Assembly (NCBI GenBank): GCA_029964075.1
Contig: CM057147.1
Coordinates: 26,185,513-26,249,512 of the forward strand
Length of the DNA stretch: 64,000 nucleotides
Reading direction: 5' to 3'
From: Patiria pectinifera
Taxonomy: Eukaryota; Echinodermata; Asteroidea; Valvatida; Asterinidae
Shown here one piece after another: positions 11,171 to 21,820 of this stretch; the first letter of the stretch is position 1, and the number at the start of each line of letters is the position of its first letter. Both the position numbers and the translations under genes were made by a program. Under the pieces are notes generated by a model. That model saw only the letters and a list, made by a program, of their open reading frames with translations. It made no database searches and had not been told where the DNA came from.

Positions 11171-11183
11171 TTGACACGCCATA

Positions 11184-12490
11184 CTTGGCCAACTGTGACG
11201 AAATTGTTCAGAGAACGTTTGGCTTACCGACCACTTCACATGATAGGGTGCTTTGTCACGGACTATGATATACACACTTTTATTTCGGTTGTGTACTATA
11301 TGAACCTAGCAACCAGTTGTGTGGGGGAAAAAACAAGTTGTGTAATATTTTACACAAGTTGTGTAAACAACAGTTCCCGGCAGGATATTACTGGAAATTT
11401 GTTGCCAGTCGTTGGTAGTTTACTGCCGATGTTGAGCTGAAAGGACAGACGGTCCCGTCATCGCGGCGTCATCACAACAGGTGTGTGATCATTTTCATTC
11501 ATGGAGTGCCGCATTCATTAAGCCGCATTCATTACGTATGCTCTGAACAAAGACACTGTAAATGTGTAGTAGTCTGCCATGTTCTTTCCATTCGGTTTCT
11601 TCATTTATAAACCATGAGCGGAAACGGAGTACAGTGCAATTATAATGTGTTCCTGCTTTTGTACTTGCCGCTATTCTCAATTTCAATCCCCCAAACCCCC
11701 AAAAGACAGTTGTAAAACAACTTAGCCTAATACTAAGTAATCAGAGACGCTAATCCCGAGGCCTTGTGCCCAGTTTTCGCTCCTGTCATCGATTAAATCA
11801 CATATATTGCAGAATACCCCGCCACTCGGACATACACCCCTAAAATCACTGGCTACGAGGTTGGAATCACTGGAAAAGAAACAATTCAAGTCCATTGCCA
11901 GCTGCGCGGATACTGAGTGGGGGTCCATTATTTGAGAACGAAGCAACACAAAATGAATGGGAGTTGCTGGAAAAAAATTCAAACCAACTACCCTGTTGGC
12001 GGATACGGAGTGGGGTGCAGTGGAGCATGACGCATAGTACATGCAAGTAGCGCTGAGAAGGTTTATTGAGGGCAAATCAACCGTGACCTTGTAGCCGGCT
12101 ACGAGGTGGATAGATTGAGTGGCGGGGAATTTTGCAATTGTGCCATATAGCGGCATGAAAATTAGACTCGCATGTAATGTGTAGAAAGACGCAACGGCAC
12201 TGCGCAATAACCAAAAGCTATAATAAGCTCCGGGCTCCAAAAAGGGGGCCCGTAGACAGTATACAACGCGTGTTTGTACAAGGCACGGATCCGGGGGGAG
12301 TGGGGCCCCATACATATTCCCGTGGGGTACGGTTCTAGCTCAGACGAAACAAGACGTGAGAAAAATCGATGTCTCTTTGTTCATTACACAATATTACATC
12401 GTCGTTCATATCTCGCATTACTAAATGCAATCCATTCTTATCCTAATAGTTCAGACAGTTTGGCGGTCAGCCAGCGCACGTGGATGATAA
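11184..12490. other. Intergenic region upstream of the dehydrogenase gene
   Basis: No gene is supported. A 197-codon minus-strand open frame (11722-12315) matches nothing I know. It contains a diverged internal duplication (HSVSANRVVGLN / HSVSAQLAMDLN; DNA at about 11885-11935 and 11970-12023). The promoter of the dehydrogenase should lie at the right end, but no clear core element is visible. Confidence 0.4.
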
Positions 12491-15020
12491 ATGACAATGT
12501 CGTCTGTTTCGTTTACGTGGTTATTGCCCATCCTGGCAGCTTGCGGCGTGTACTACTGGCAGTTCGTAGGAAGTCAATGCTACTGCACCAGCGATGCTGA
12601 CCTCACCAACAAAACTGTCATAGTAACAGGTCAGAAAAAGATAACACTTTGTTCAGTCTTCAATAGCGTTTTTGCCAGTTGGGTTGGGGATGCCGGGGAT
12701 GATGGGAGCACTTTATATCCACTACTCTCGATGGAAAATGTTTAATTTCATCATGTTTACTTTGAACGAAACGCATTTGGGTCTTCAGGGTCTATCAAAA
12801 TTGGAAAAGAGAGTTCATCCTGGACATCATTAATTTAATGATATCCAGGATTAACTGTCACATGTTTTTTAAGTAGCCGGTGAAAGTGGCTTTATTGGCA
12901 ACCCCTTATATATTATTAACCCCTTCTTAATACCTGGGATGTTTTGAATGGGGGTGTGTGTAACGAGCCAACTCCGGTATTTCTATTAGCTGGTGGGCGG
13001 CACTTGCCATCCACTGAGAGGCTCAATATTACAAAGAAATCTTTGCGCTCTGGCATCAGATTTGCTTGTTTAAAATTAGGAGCAAACTCTGGCATTGGCT
13101 GGTGGACAGCTCTCGACTTTGCCCAGCGAGGTGCCCGGGTCATCCTCGCCTGTCGCAATCTCAAGAAGGCTGAAGGCGCCGCCAAAGAGATCAAGACGCG
13201 CACGGGCAACTCGGAGGTCGTGGTGCGCCACCTGGATCTAGCCAGCCTGCAGTCCGTCAGGGAGTTCACTAACAAGATCATCGAAGGCGAGGAGAGACTG
13301 GATATATTGGTTAACAATGCAGGTTAGTGCTCTGCTTTCATTAGCCTTTTGAGTAATCAAACGGTGGGCACAACAGCAGGGCGCTATTGGGATGGGTTAA
13401 CCAAATTTAACCACTCTAAATACCGTCCTCGTACTCGTAGCTTGTCCACCATATCTCCAAAAGGTCAACAGCAAGGTAACAAAATAATCCTTACACTTAG
13501 TTACTACCAGAATTGTATAACTAGAGGTCATGATAAGCCCATATACAGGGTGCCCCCCCCCCCAAAAAAAGAACGGCATACTTCGACCCCCTTGAGACTC
13601 AAACCACAAAATGAAATATGATAGTTATCAAGATTTCCCGATTCGTTCCAGTAGTTTTTGCTGCAGACCCTATTTTGTAAAGCGCACATCTTTCATGTGG
13701 GTATTATTACATAACAATAATTTATCCCTCTATCCAATTAAATTAAAGTCGAATGCACGAGCACTTTTAGTAATTCATTGGGACAAAATGACTCCAGACT
13801 TTGTTTCACAAATTAGGCTCTAGAACAAAACTACTTGACCAAATTGGGCGATCTTGGTATCATTTTTCATTTAACAAAATGTCCCATGCATTGGTACAGG
13901 TTGTTTGAGTCTCAGGGTAGCGGAAGTACGCCGTTCTGGGTTTTTTTTGGGGGGGGGGGGGGGGGGGGGCACACTGTATAGTCTTGAGATACATTTGTTA
14001 AAATAAGACAATATCCTTTATACCCAAAATCAATGTTTTCAATATTCAAAATAAATATCGTCTGGTGTACAACTGATTTACTCCTTCAAGGAGTTGCTCT
14101 CATTCAGTCACCTCAAGGCTCCACAACCGAGGACAACTTCCACTTCGTCTTCGGCATCAACCACTTCGGCCACTTCCTGCTGACCAATCTCCTCCTGGAC
14201 CTGCTGAAGAAGAGCGCCCCCAGCCGAGTGGTCACCGTCTCCTCTGCGATGCACCATTTTTCCTCTGAGCCCAACTTAACTCGCTCGGTCCCCGGTGTAG
14301 ATGTCTTGTATCCCTACCTTAAGTCCTATTTCACCAGCAAGCTGGCCAACGTACTCTTCGCTAGGGAGCTGGCGAGACGTGAGGCTTCCAGCGGCGTGGT
14401 TTCTGCCTCGCTCCACCCTGGCGCCATAAACTCGTGTATGGTCAAAAATCACATGACTGCTGAATCCCAACCCGGGATTGCTGCTACCTTGTATTACTCG
14501 CTATATCCGCTGATGTGGTATATAATCCGTTTAGTTTTTTATATTTCTGTGAAAATGTATGAAATGAGCGAGTTTATATTTTTAAAGTTTCATTTTGAAG
14601 CATAAAATTCTTGCTTTAACAAATGCATTTGCTTTTTTTGATTCTGAATCAAAGCCGAAAGGCGAAAGCCAAAAAGCAAGGTTATATTTTTAAGCAAGCA
14701 TTAGGCCTATATAATGCTTTAAAATTAGATAATGTTTCGCCAAAAATTAACACCCAGATGAACTTTCAGAATTTGAGTGTATTAATATTATTGTTATGCT
14801 TTATAACAATTTCCTGTTGTGCAGGTTGTTTCTGATAGACGAGGAAGCAGGCGCCCAGACGACCCTTCACTGCGCCCTGGATGACTCGATACCTCAGCTC
14901 TCTGGCAGCTACTTTGACAACTGCCAGGTGATGGCGCCCTCAGCGCTCGCTCAAGATGACGAGCTGGCCCGCAGATTGTGGCAAGTCAGCTGCGAAGCCA
15001 CCGGCCTGGGCTGTCAGTAA
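12491..15020 (+). CDS. Short-chain dehydrogenase, retinol dehydrogenase 11-14-like (4 exons)
   Basis: Exons 12491-12629, 13080-13322, 14091-14517 and 14825-15020 join in phase to a 334-aa protein. Boundaries are ACAG|GTCAGA, TTAG|GAGC, GCAG|GTTAGT, TCAAG|GAGT, ATGTG|GTATAT and TGCAG|GTTG. A single N-terminal membrane segment (FTWLLPILAACGVYYWQF) suggests ER or mitochondrial membrane anchoring. The Rossmann NAD(P) motif TGANSGIG spans residues 46-53 and is split by intron 1. NNAG is at 125-128, the catalytic Asn in INHFGHF (N151), Ser in VTVSSA (S178/S179), and Tyr/Lys in YFTSK (Y207/K211). The family reduces or oxidises retinoids and lipid aldehydes with NADP(H). MITEs sit in intron 2 and 109 bp past the stop. 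It faces the TRIM array tail to tail. ATG 12497 is a possible alternative start. Function is by family; the exact substrate is unknown. Confidence 0.88.
13546..13976. mobile_element. TA-flanked MITE, CAGGGTG family (copy in dehydrogenase intron 2)
   Basis: The element starts CAGGGTGCCCCC and ends CACACTG, with TA on both sides (13544-13545 and 13977-13978). Subterminal inverted blocks are GAGACTCAAACCAC on the left and TTGAGTCTCAGGG on the right. It shares most of its sequence with 15129-15530 in the same orientation. A Tc1/mariner-like origin is suggested by the TA duplication; no transposase is present. Confidence 0.7.
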
Positions 15021-15128
15021 ATCCTGAAGCCTCCACGCTACTTCAGCTCTAGTGTTTTTTTACACCTGGCAGCGCAGGTCACTGAACATTGGCTCCAGAT
15101 TTTGCTGGTCCCGGAAACCCAGGCTATA

Positions 15129-15530
15129 CAGGGTGGTAAAAAAAACCCGAACGGCATATACTTCCACTCCCTTGAGACTCAAACCACCTGTACCAATTGA
15201 TGGAGAATCCTTTTAGAAGAATTATGATACCAAAATATCCCGATTTGGTCCAGTAGTTTTTGCTGCAGAGCCGATTTTGTGAAGCACTTCTTTCATGTGG
15301 GTATTATTACATAACAATCCCTCTATCAATTTATATTGTGTAAGTCATTATTCCCGGCCGCGGTTTAATAATTCATCGGGACAAAAACCCAACCTAAGTT
15401 CACAAAATAGGCGTCAACCGGGCCACCTTGGTTTCATTTTTCTTCTAAAAAGATTCTCCATGCATTGGTATATGTGGTTTGAGTCTCAGGGTATTAACGA
15501 AAGTATGCCAATCCGTTTTTGACCACCCTG
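15129..15530. mobile_element. TA-type MITE, CAGGGTG family (copy 3' of the dehydrogenase)
   Basis: It begins CAGGGTGGTAAAAAA after TA at 15127-15128 and ends TTGACCACCCTG at 15530. The interior matches 13546-13976, for example CTTTCATGTGGGTATTATTA and CCCTTGAGACTCAAACCAC. The right flank reads TGTA, so the second TA is not exact. Confidence 0.7.
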
Positions 15531-15599
15531 TGTAGTGTCCTCTTTGCGCCTATCTCACGCACTGATTTGACTGGCTGTCACTTGAGCAGTGGCGTAACT

Positions 15600-15800
15600 A
15601 AGGCTAAACTTCTGGGGGCACCTGGGGGTGAACACATTTTTCAAGGGTGACACAGAAGACATGATGATACTGTTTTTGTTCCATTCAAGATTTTAAATGG
15701 GGGGGGGGGCAACCGGGGAGCACGAACATCTGCTGGGGTCACGTGACCCCCCTCCCCCTTCCCGTGCCCCCTCCCCTCCCCCGTAGATATGCCACTGCAT
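15600..15800. repeat. Dispersed G/C-run repeat
   Basis: Sequence such as ACATTTTTCAAGGGTGACAC and TTCAAGATTTTAAATGG followed by G- and C-runs recurs in two separated pieces at about 50064-50098 and 56895-57000. Those pieces flank the LTR retrotransposon, so the family appears at least twice here and the second copy was split by the insertion. Confidence 0.5.
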
Positions 15801-15901
15801 TTGAGTCGGCATGGTTGTTGACTGGAGAACAGAGTCGGGCAGTGTGATCGTACAGAGTTACCCCGTGATGCCAGTGAATGAATTAAGTCAAGCTATCCAT
15901 A

Positions 15902-16247
15902 CAGGAGCGGATCCAGAGGGGGGGGGGGTAAAAAAACAGCTCTGTCCAAAAAAAAAAATTATAAACAAATTCAAAAAAATAAGTCGAACCCCCGCCCCCC
16001 CCCCCCGACACCCCCCAAAAATATACTGGTATAATGTCCGCCTGTTCAAAATACGGTACACCATTCTGTAATCTAGTGTTAATAATTTGGAATTTGAACA
16101 GTGCCCCTATTGAAACCAGCCCCCCACCCCTCCCAGTTTTTGATTTTACGGAGGCCAAGTGTCCGGAGAAAAAAACCTGTGTACATTTTCAGAATTTTTT
16201 TGCTGATGACCCCCCCCCCCCTGCGAAAATTCCTGGATCCGCCCCTG
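15902..16247. mobile_element. MITE with CAGGNGCGGATCCAG ends and 5-bp duplication
   Basis: Inverted ends are CAGGAGCGGATCCAG (15902-) and, reversed, CAGGGGCGGATCCAG (ending 16247). CCATA lies directly outside both ends (15897-15901 and 16248-16252). The interior has long G/C and A runs and a subterminal block (TTTTGATTTTACGGAGGCCA) that recurs, inverted, near 26610, 35340 and 44300 in the TRIM units. No coding sequence. Confidence 0.7.
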
Positions 16248-16252
16248 CCATA

Positions 16253-17443
16253 CACTACACCTTTCAAGTACATGTACTGCCAACACAATGTATATTGCTG
16301 TGGTCATTCGTAGGACACTTTTTATGGTTTGTGTATTTATGCAATCAATAAATCAGTCAGTAAATCATTATGTGCTGAAAAAAGACTAGTGCTCCCTCCA
16401 TTATCATCTGTCATGATTCTAGATAGCAAATATAAATACGCATTTCTACGCAGATGAAATTATCGCAATTTCTACTCATTTTTAAGTCGAACAGTGCACA
16501 GTTTTTATTTTTTTAAATTGATAAACTCTCTATAAATCAATAATCCTTTGGTAACACATTGAGGGATCATTTTATATGCTTTCTGATTTAACTAGAAGGA
16601 TTATATATATAAGCAAGGCACAAAAGCGTCCCACTATGAAAGTCACGAGTATAGAAATACCTAACATGTAGCACTTTAGATCCACACTTAAACACTGCAA
16701 ATAAAGGAAATAAATACATTATTTGCAAAAACAAAAGTTGAGTTTTTTGTGTTTTAGATTGTGCTTCTTCCGAGTTTTAAAGGTTTTTTTTTAGGTAGGA
16801 ATGGATGTTATAATTTGCAGTTCCTCTACATTTTGTTAAACAGTCATTTGTGGTATATATCATGCACCATGATGTGCTTTTTTTCGGCTTTGCTTAATCT
16901 TATTTATCGTCCGCCCAGTAAGTACTGTCATGTTTTTGTATCTCACACGAGTCAAGCTAGTAATAGTGAGGGTCTCCATTCATTCCTTGGATTCAATTTT
17001 CATCGCTCATTATCAATAAGCCGATGCCATGTTTGATTAGCTTTAACGCCGAGTTGAGACTTAAGTGGTATAAACTAAACTTGAATTGGACAGTAAGTAT
17101 AAACATGTAGCCGTGCACATTATAACACATGCTGTATTGCAACCACGGATCTAATTTGAGCAGAGCGACAACACGGTATGTGCCATTGAGGTTGCACGTA
17201 TCTCAGGGTGTAATTATTAACACTATTTGTCCGCTACCGCTATCTCATGGGCAAGAGTTCAAAGTCATATTGTAAACGGAATGCTGGCCTTTTCTCACTC
17301 TGTCAAAAATGTTTTATGCGACAAAGATTCTCCTATTTTGATTCTGTTGCTTTGACATGTATTCTTTGTCCTCCGCTGGTCCTCCAAGTGACACCACAGC
17401 TTTCACTAAGTATACCAATTGTTCTCTACAAACCATTTGTTAC
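16253..17443. other. Intergenic, between convergent dehydrogenase and TRIM genes
   Basis: No gene is seen. From about 16379 the sequence resembles 21980-23210 (shared AAAAGACTAGTGCTCCCT, GTGCTTCTTCCGAG, CGTATCTCAGGGTGTAATTA, CCGCTACCGCTATCTCATGG). It is therefore the 3' flank of a TRIM-L gene that was duplicated with the gene. Confidence 0.6.
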
Positions 17444-19444
17444 TCAGATAAAGTGTTCAGTGTTGGTTTGAATTTCGTGGAAGATTTGAACAGACGTGTT
17501 CGAGGCCACCACCAGATGGCCAGTGCCCGGCATAGATGTGATGCTGGCGGGAAACTTGCATTCTGAAGTGACGCATCCCAAGTTCCCACCTTCGGAACTG
17601 AACTTGTAAATTCCACCAGACAGCAATCCGTGTACGGCAACGAAGATGTAGCCACTGTTGTCGCAGCACACGCCGGTAGGGCCCCATATCCCATGCATGT
17701 CGCAGGGTATAGCAGACGAGAACACCTTGCCTCCGACGTAGTCCATTGATACCAGCTTCTTCTTCTCCCAGCAGGTGTAGATAAGCCGCTGCTGCTTACT
17801 GATGGTCAGATGAGAACCAATCATTGCTGCAGGGAGGGTCCGAATGAGAGTTCCGTCTGGCTCGTGTAGGGAGATCTCTTCAGCTTTCTCGTAGCCGACT
17901 GCTATCAGATTGTTGTCATCCACCGCTAGGCAGGTCGGTGTACTGTTGGGACCTTCGCCGGGTTTGAACTGGTGGAGAGGTTGATGCTTCCGGTCGAAGA
18001 TCTTGACTGCAAGCTTGTCGAGAAGGACAAGATGGTCATCGTTGTTGACCGCCACACAACTGGGATTGGCAAGACTTTTGATTTGTAATCCTTGGGGTCT
18101 TGCGGGTGCTTGTGGCTTGCCGGTGCCGGGTGCGTAAGAGATCAGCATTTTGTGCCCCATGTCCGTGGCGAGTATTTCACCGTTGGATAATACTGCAACA
18201 CCAAACACGCGCCGAAATTTGGTCTGTTTCTGACCGAATTGGGTTATTCGTATCTTCAGGTACCATTTTCCGCCGATGTCTTTGTTCCTGAGTGGTCTTG
18301 CAGGTGGGGTTTGCTCCGTTGATGCTGCTTCCAGTCCAGCCTCCGATCCTGACTTCGCCAATTCACCTAGTGAACTCTGACCTTCCTCAAACTCCACGAA
18401 TGACAAACTGCTGGGCACTTTCCTCGGAAATCTCTGGGTTTGTTTTTTGAGGTTTCGCAAAAGTTTCTGCTTGAGATCGACAATCTCAAAGCAACTTGCT
18501 TGAGCCATCAATCGGTTGATTTCATCTAGCTTCCGCTCTGTCTCGCTCATCTCTGTGTTGTTTGTGGCCTGGGCAGTTCCAAATGTCTTGACTCTGTCTT
18601 GGTAGATCTTTTCTAACTCTTGCTTCAGTTTGTGCTCCTCCCGTCTAATCTTGGCAACCTCCTCATCCGCTTTCACGGAGATTTTCTTCCTAACGTCGTC
18701 AACGTTTGCATCCAGTTTCTTGTTGGAGACGTCGATTTCTTCCATGGCAATGCGAAAATCTGCTTTGCGCTGTTCAGCTATCACGGTGACTTCGGCAACC
18801 TCCTGCTTGCATCTCTCTAAAGCCTCAGGTAGGCTGATGAGCGAGTGTTCCGGTTTGGTGTGGTCTAGAATGCAGCACGTTGTGCAGACCAACTGCTCAC
18901 ATGAATTGCAGTAAATGCTGAGATTCTGGTCACGGTGTTTACCGCATTTTGGAGCCTCTCTCAGCTTGCTCCTGTAAGCAATCTCTCCTGATCTTAGCTG
19001 CGCAAGATCGTATACTTGGTGAGATGTCAGCATTGCCAATCGCCCGTGTGCGCTTTGACATTCTTGACAGAGGAAATGGTCGCAGTCCATGCATCTGGAC
19101 GCTGCGGGATTCCCCTCGTTACAGGACTGACATTTGATCTCTGAACCTTGACCTTCAAGTAGTTTTTCCTGCATCGTCACTTCTTCCACCAGTGCACTAA
19201 GTGTGAAGTTATCAGGCAAATCACTGACATGTTGTGTCGTAGTTTCGCGTCGACACATGGGGCATTTCAACTTGGAATCGACAGCTTCTTTACCCTGGCT
19301 CAACTTTTGAAGGCATTCGAGGCAAAAACTGTGCAAACAGTCCAGCACTTTGGGCTGGTTGAAACGGTTGGTGCAGATGGAGCATTCCAGATGATCCACA
19401 CTTATCTTCTCCAACAGTGATTGCGCGGAAAGATCTTGCGCCAT
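17444..19444 (-). CDS. TRIM-L A: RING, two B-boxes, coiled coil, NHL-like propeller
   Basis: A 666-aa protein in one exon from the ATG at 19444. The frame stays open upstream, but an acceptor (TTTTACAG, exon from 19454) lies just before it and paralogues start at the same Met. C3HC4 RING: C21, C24, C36, H38, C41, C44, C61, C64. B-box 1 spans about C105-H142 and B-box 2 about C167-H200. A coiled coil covers about 205-365 and a propeller about 415-655, with repeats such as PTCLAVDDNNLIAVG and GPTGVCCDNSGYIFVA. By family it is a cytosolic E3 ubiquitin ligase that dimerises through the coiled coil and binds targets with the propeller; the target is unknown. It lacks six residues in the linker near 385 relative to the other L copies and is the most diverged of the four. 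No TRIM-S partner lies upstream of it. Confidence 0.88.
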   Translation of the reverse strand: MAQDLSAQSLLEKISVDHLECSICTNRFNQPKVLDCLHSFCLECLQKLSQGKEAVDSKLKCPMCRRETTTQHVSDLPDNFTLSALVEEVTMQEKLLEGQGSEIKCQSCNEGNPAASRCMDCDHFLCQECQSAHGRLAMLTSHQVYDLAQLRSGEIAYRSKLREAPKCGKHRDQNLSIYCNSCEQLVCTTCCILDHTKPEHSLISLPEALERCKQEVAEVTVIAEQRKADFRIAMEEIDVSNKKLDANVDDVRKKISVKADEEVAKIRREEHKLKQELEKIYQDRVKTFGTAQATNNTEMSETERKLDEINRLMAQASCFEIVDLKQKLLRNLKKQTQRFPRKVPSSLSFVEFEEGQSSLGELAKSGSEAGLEAASTEQTPPARPLRNKDIGGKWYLKIRITQFGQKQTKFRRVFGVAVLSNGEILATDMGHKMLISYAPGTGKPQAPARPQGLQIKSLANPSCVAVNNDDHLVLLDKLAVKIFDRKHQPLHQFKPGEGPNSTPTCLAVDDNNLIAVGYEKAEEISLHEPDGTLIRTLPAAMIGSHLTISKQQRLIYTCWEKKKLVSMDYVGGKVFSSAIPCDMHGIWGPTGVCCDNSGYIFVAVHGLLSGGIYKFSSEGGNLGCVTSECKFPASITSMPGTGHLVVASNTSVQIFHEIQTNTEHFI

Positions 19445-19453
19445 TTTGACCGA

Positions 19454-20172
19454 CCTGTAAAACAGTAGTATACAACATTGACGTTTATTTAAAAAAAATA
19501 ATAATTCCTGCGAATGACAATAAAAAAATGCATATGTCGGCAACGTACTTCAGATAACTGGACAGCACTTACTGCGTCAAATTGTTACATTTAGCGAACG
19601 TCGTTACATTTAGCCAGGTGTGTTTTTGAAAATCTAAAAAGAACGTTTCGAAGACGAACAGAATTAAGGTTTAGCTATCTTCGTCTGGTTCCCAAGGTCT
19701 AGAGGGACACAGAGTAATGATTTTCGCGAAGCTCATTTTCCCCTTTCTGATTATACCCTCTAAAAAGAACGTTTGGCAATGACTTCTTGCCAACAAGTGG
19801 CAGCGTTTGGGGGGGTTATTAGATCGAGTAAAATTGATCAACCAGTTGGGAAACGTTTCGCGCAAGAGTTGGCAGTTATCTTAAACCCACACTGTGCAAG
19901 AAGTTCAGCAACAACGACCGAACTATTTATGGCGTGTACTAAAGTAGCGTATATTATTGTCGTACTCTTACCCACATGAAGTACTTCATAATTTCGTAAC
20001 TCATTCGTTACACAGTGAAAACCTTTTTTTCTCACAGTTTTGCAGACGCCCGAAATCGGAAAAGAGTACTGTTTTCGTTGAAATAAAACATACAGATTGA
20101 AAATGTGTTAGAAGAACAAAATCTGATTTTTTTTTAAGAGCATGATGGGAACGCATCTTTATTAAACTTACA
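19454..20172 (-). promoter_or_regulatory. 5'-UTR intron and leader of TRIM-L A
   Basis: A donor (AATAT|GTAAGTTT) ends a putative leader exon at 20172 and an acceptor opens the coding exon at 19454, giving an intron of about 717 bp. The region around 20330, where B, D and F carry TTATATA on the plus strand, reads TTAATGTAC here. The TATA-like box of the other copies is therefore altered. Confidence 0.5.
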
Positions 20173-20999
20173 TATTCTTGCTTCTAGTGGCAGATTCTTG
20201 TTGCATCGGTGGGATACGTGATGACATTCGTCTCACTGAAATACTGTGACAAACATACTAGGATGGTACGTCACAAGCCGGTGGTTCACGCCACATTGCT
20301 GCAGTTTGGTTGTTACTGATAGTTAATGTACTAGTTTCTAAAGATCTCGCGTTTACATTGTAAACAAAATATAGACTTTAGACCGTGGGCCAAGTGCAAA
20401 AAAAAACCCACTTATTTCGTAATGCATCTTATCCTGATACTTTGTTTACATTGTCCAGTAAAAATAAATACAATTTGTCGTTAAAAGGTTGTTCGTCTGG
20501 TTGATTTTTGGATCGTTTATGAGTCATGAAGATAAAAACACCTAGTATTTTATTATTTTGTCTTACGGAAAGTGGCTTAAATTTGTAAAGTTAGGTGTTG
20601 AGTATAATACATGTAGGTTACTACAAGAGCATTTTATTGAAATGATTTACAGGAAATCCAAATCGCAAACATTTCAGGCATGTTGAGGTCCATTTGTGGA
20701 CCCCAACTAATTACGATCATGTCGACCATATAAAAAATATTACTGTGTTATTGTGCAATTTTCAAATGCCCATGTCTGTTGCAAGGTTGAGGTGATTGAT
20801 TTAGGGGTCTGCGTCCTACCAATTTCACGAAGATATTTTTCTTTCTTGGGACAAGGGAAGCTTGCATTGTTGTTGATTGCATGGAGCATTATTTTGTATG
20901 ACACCTGTTTTTCTTGTGTGGGTTTAACAGGCTGTGTTTCAGTCAGGGTTCGGGGACGCAGGGGGCGGGGGGGGGGGAGAGAAAGCGGTTACACCTCTA

Positions 21000-21125
21000 T
21001 GTTCCGACACCCTTATTGTTCCGACTGTACATGTTCCTATTCCTTACCCTAACCTTAACCCTAACCCTAACCGGGAGTAACACAATCTTGCGTGCAAGTT
21101 GTCTGAATATAGGGGTGTCGGAACA
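21000..21125. repeat. Small inverted-repeat element containing telomere-like repeats
   Basis: TGTTCCGACACCCTTAT (21000-21016) pairs with ATAGGGGTGTCGGAACA (21109-21125). Between them, 21047-21072 reads CCCTAA CCTTAA CCCTAA CCCTAA CC, a short interstitial run of the animal telomere hexamer. Weaker pairing continues outward (GGTTAC / GTTACC). Confidence 0.65.
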
Positions 21126-21648
21126 CACAGCAGTTACCAGAAAAAGCAGGTTTCGCTGGCAAAGGCTATTTTCCTATACAAGTTGGTAGGCTTTATTTGT
21201 ATGACTTGATGAGGTTCGAACTGGGCACACCTTGAATATTTCTCCGGGGAGGCCAAGTTCAGCCCACATCGGTCTACATGGGGCTCTCCCATAGATACAT
21301 TTTGTTTCCCAAATTGCAAATAACAAAGTACATGTATAAGGAAACAAGTAAATGGAAAATGTCGTACTTATGACTTGAATTTATTGACTAACCACTACAT
21401 AGATTTTCCCATTATTGACCTTTCACTCACGTAGACCTACTTCACCTTTCGTTGGGTGAACTGGGTTTTTCCTTCACGTCATGGTGTCAACGCACTATGT
21501 AGGCCCTATGTTATACAAAGCCATCAATGAAATTGTTTTAAAGTGCAAAGAGGAAATAACACGCCGTGCAAAATATGTACCTTACACCGTATACATACAT
21601 TATACCATCAATCCAAACTGCACCACAATTCAAAATGCGTCATCATTA

Positions 21649-21820
21649 CAGTGAAACGCCGCTATAACGAACACGATGGGATCTACAGAAAGTGTTCGCT
21701 ATAGTGGTTGTTCGTGTTAGTGATTGTGCATTATAAAAGAATTCACTATTTCGGGAGCCCGTGGGGACGTTCGTTATAACCAAATGTTCGTTATAGTGGT
21801 GTTCGTTATAGCGGCGTCTG
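21649..21820. mobile_element. Short pogo/Tigger-like MITE
   Basis: A 172-bp element with inverted ends CAGTGAAACGCCGCTATAAC (left) and CAGACGCCGCTATAACGAAC (right, reversed), flanked by TA at 21647-21648 and 21821-21822. Internal TATAACGAAC words repeat on both sides. CAGT...TATAACGAA ends with TA duplication are typical of pogo-like families; no coding capacity. Confidence 0.75.

Larger units (their letters stand above)
7928..11183. mobile_element. Giant palindromic (fold-back) transposable element
   Basis: The left arm (7928 to about 9379) is the reverse complement of the right arm (about 9751 to 11183), with a few substitutions and small indels. The outermost bases are TATGGCGTGTCAAACG on the left and its complement on the right. 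CTTGGC is directly repeated outside both ends (7922-7927 and 11184-11189), a 6-bp target duplication. Each arm has an outer AT-rich block of GTGCGATGTT-type repeats and an inner, more ordinary block. The unpaired centre of about 370 bp contains a diverged copy of an arm segment (AATTTACAACACTC... near 9381, compare 10200). No transposase is seen, so it is presumably non-autonomous. A 6-bp duplication with very long inverted repeats is reminiscent of Polinton-type ends, but no family can be assigned. Confidence 0.8.

Noticed and set aside
7928-11190. CRISPR-like array in the palindrome
   Set aside because: Repeat units are degenerate and contiguous, with no regular unique spacers, in a eukaryotic context.
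11722-12315. 197-codon minus-strand open frame as a gene
   Set aside because: No recognisable family, internal DNA duplication explains its pattern, and no splice or promoter support.
17440-17694. Plus- and minus-strand shadow frames within the TRIM-L genes (repeated in every copy)
   Set aside because: They recur only because the TRIM coding sequence is duplicated; each overlaps the real frame.
19445-19543. N-terminal extension of TRIM-L A to 19543
   Set aside because: Crosses a good splice acceptor (TTTTACAG) and is absent from the paralogues, which start at MAQDLSAQ.
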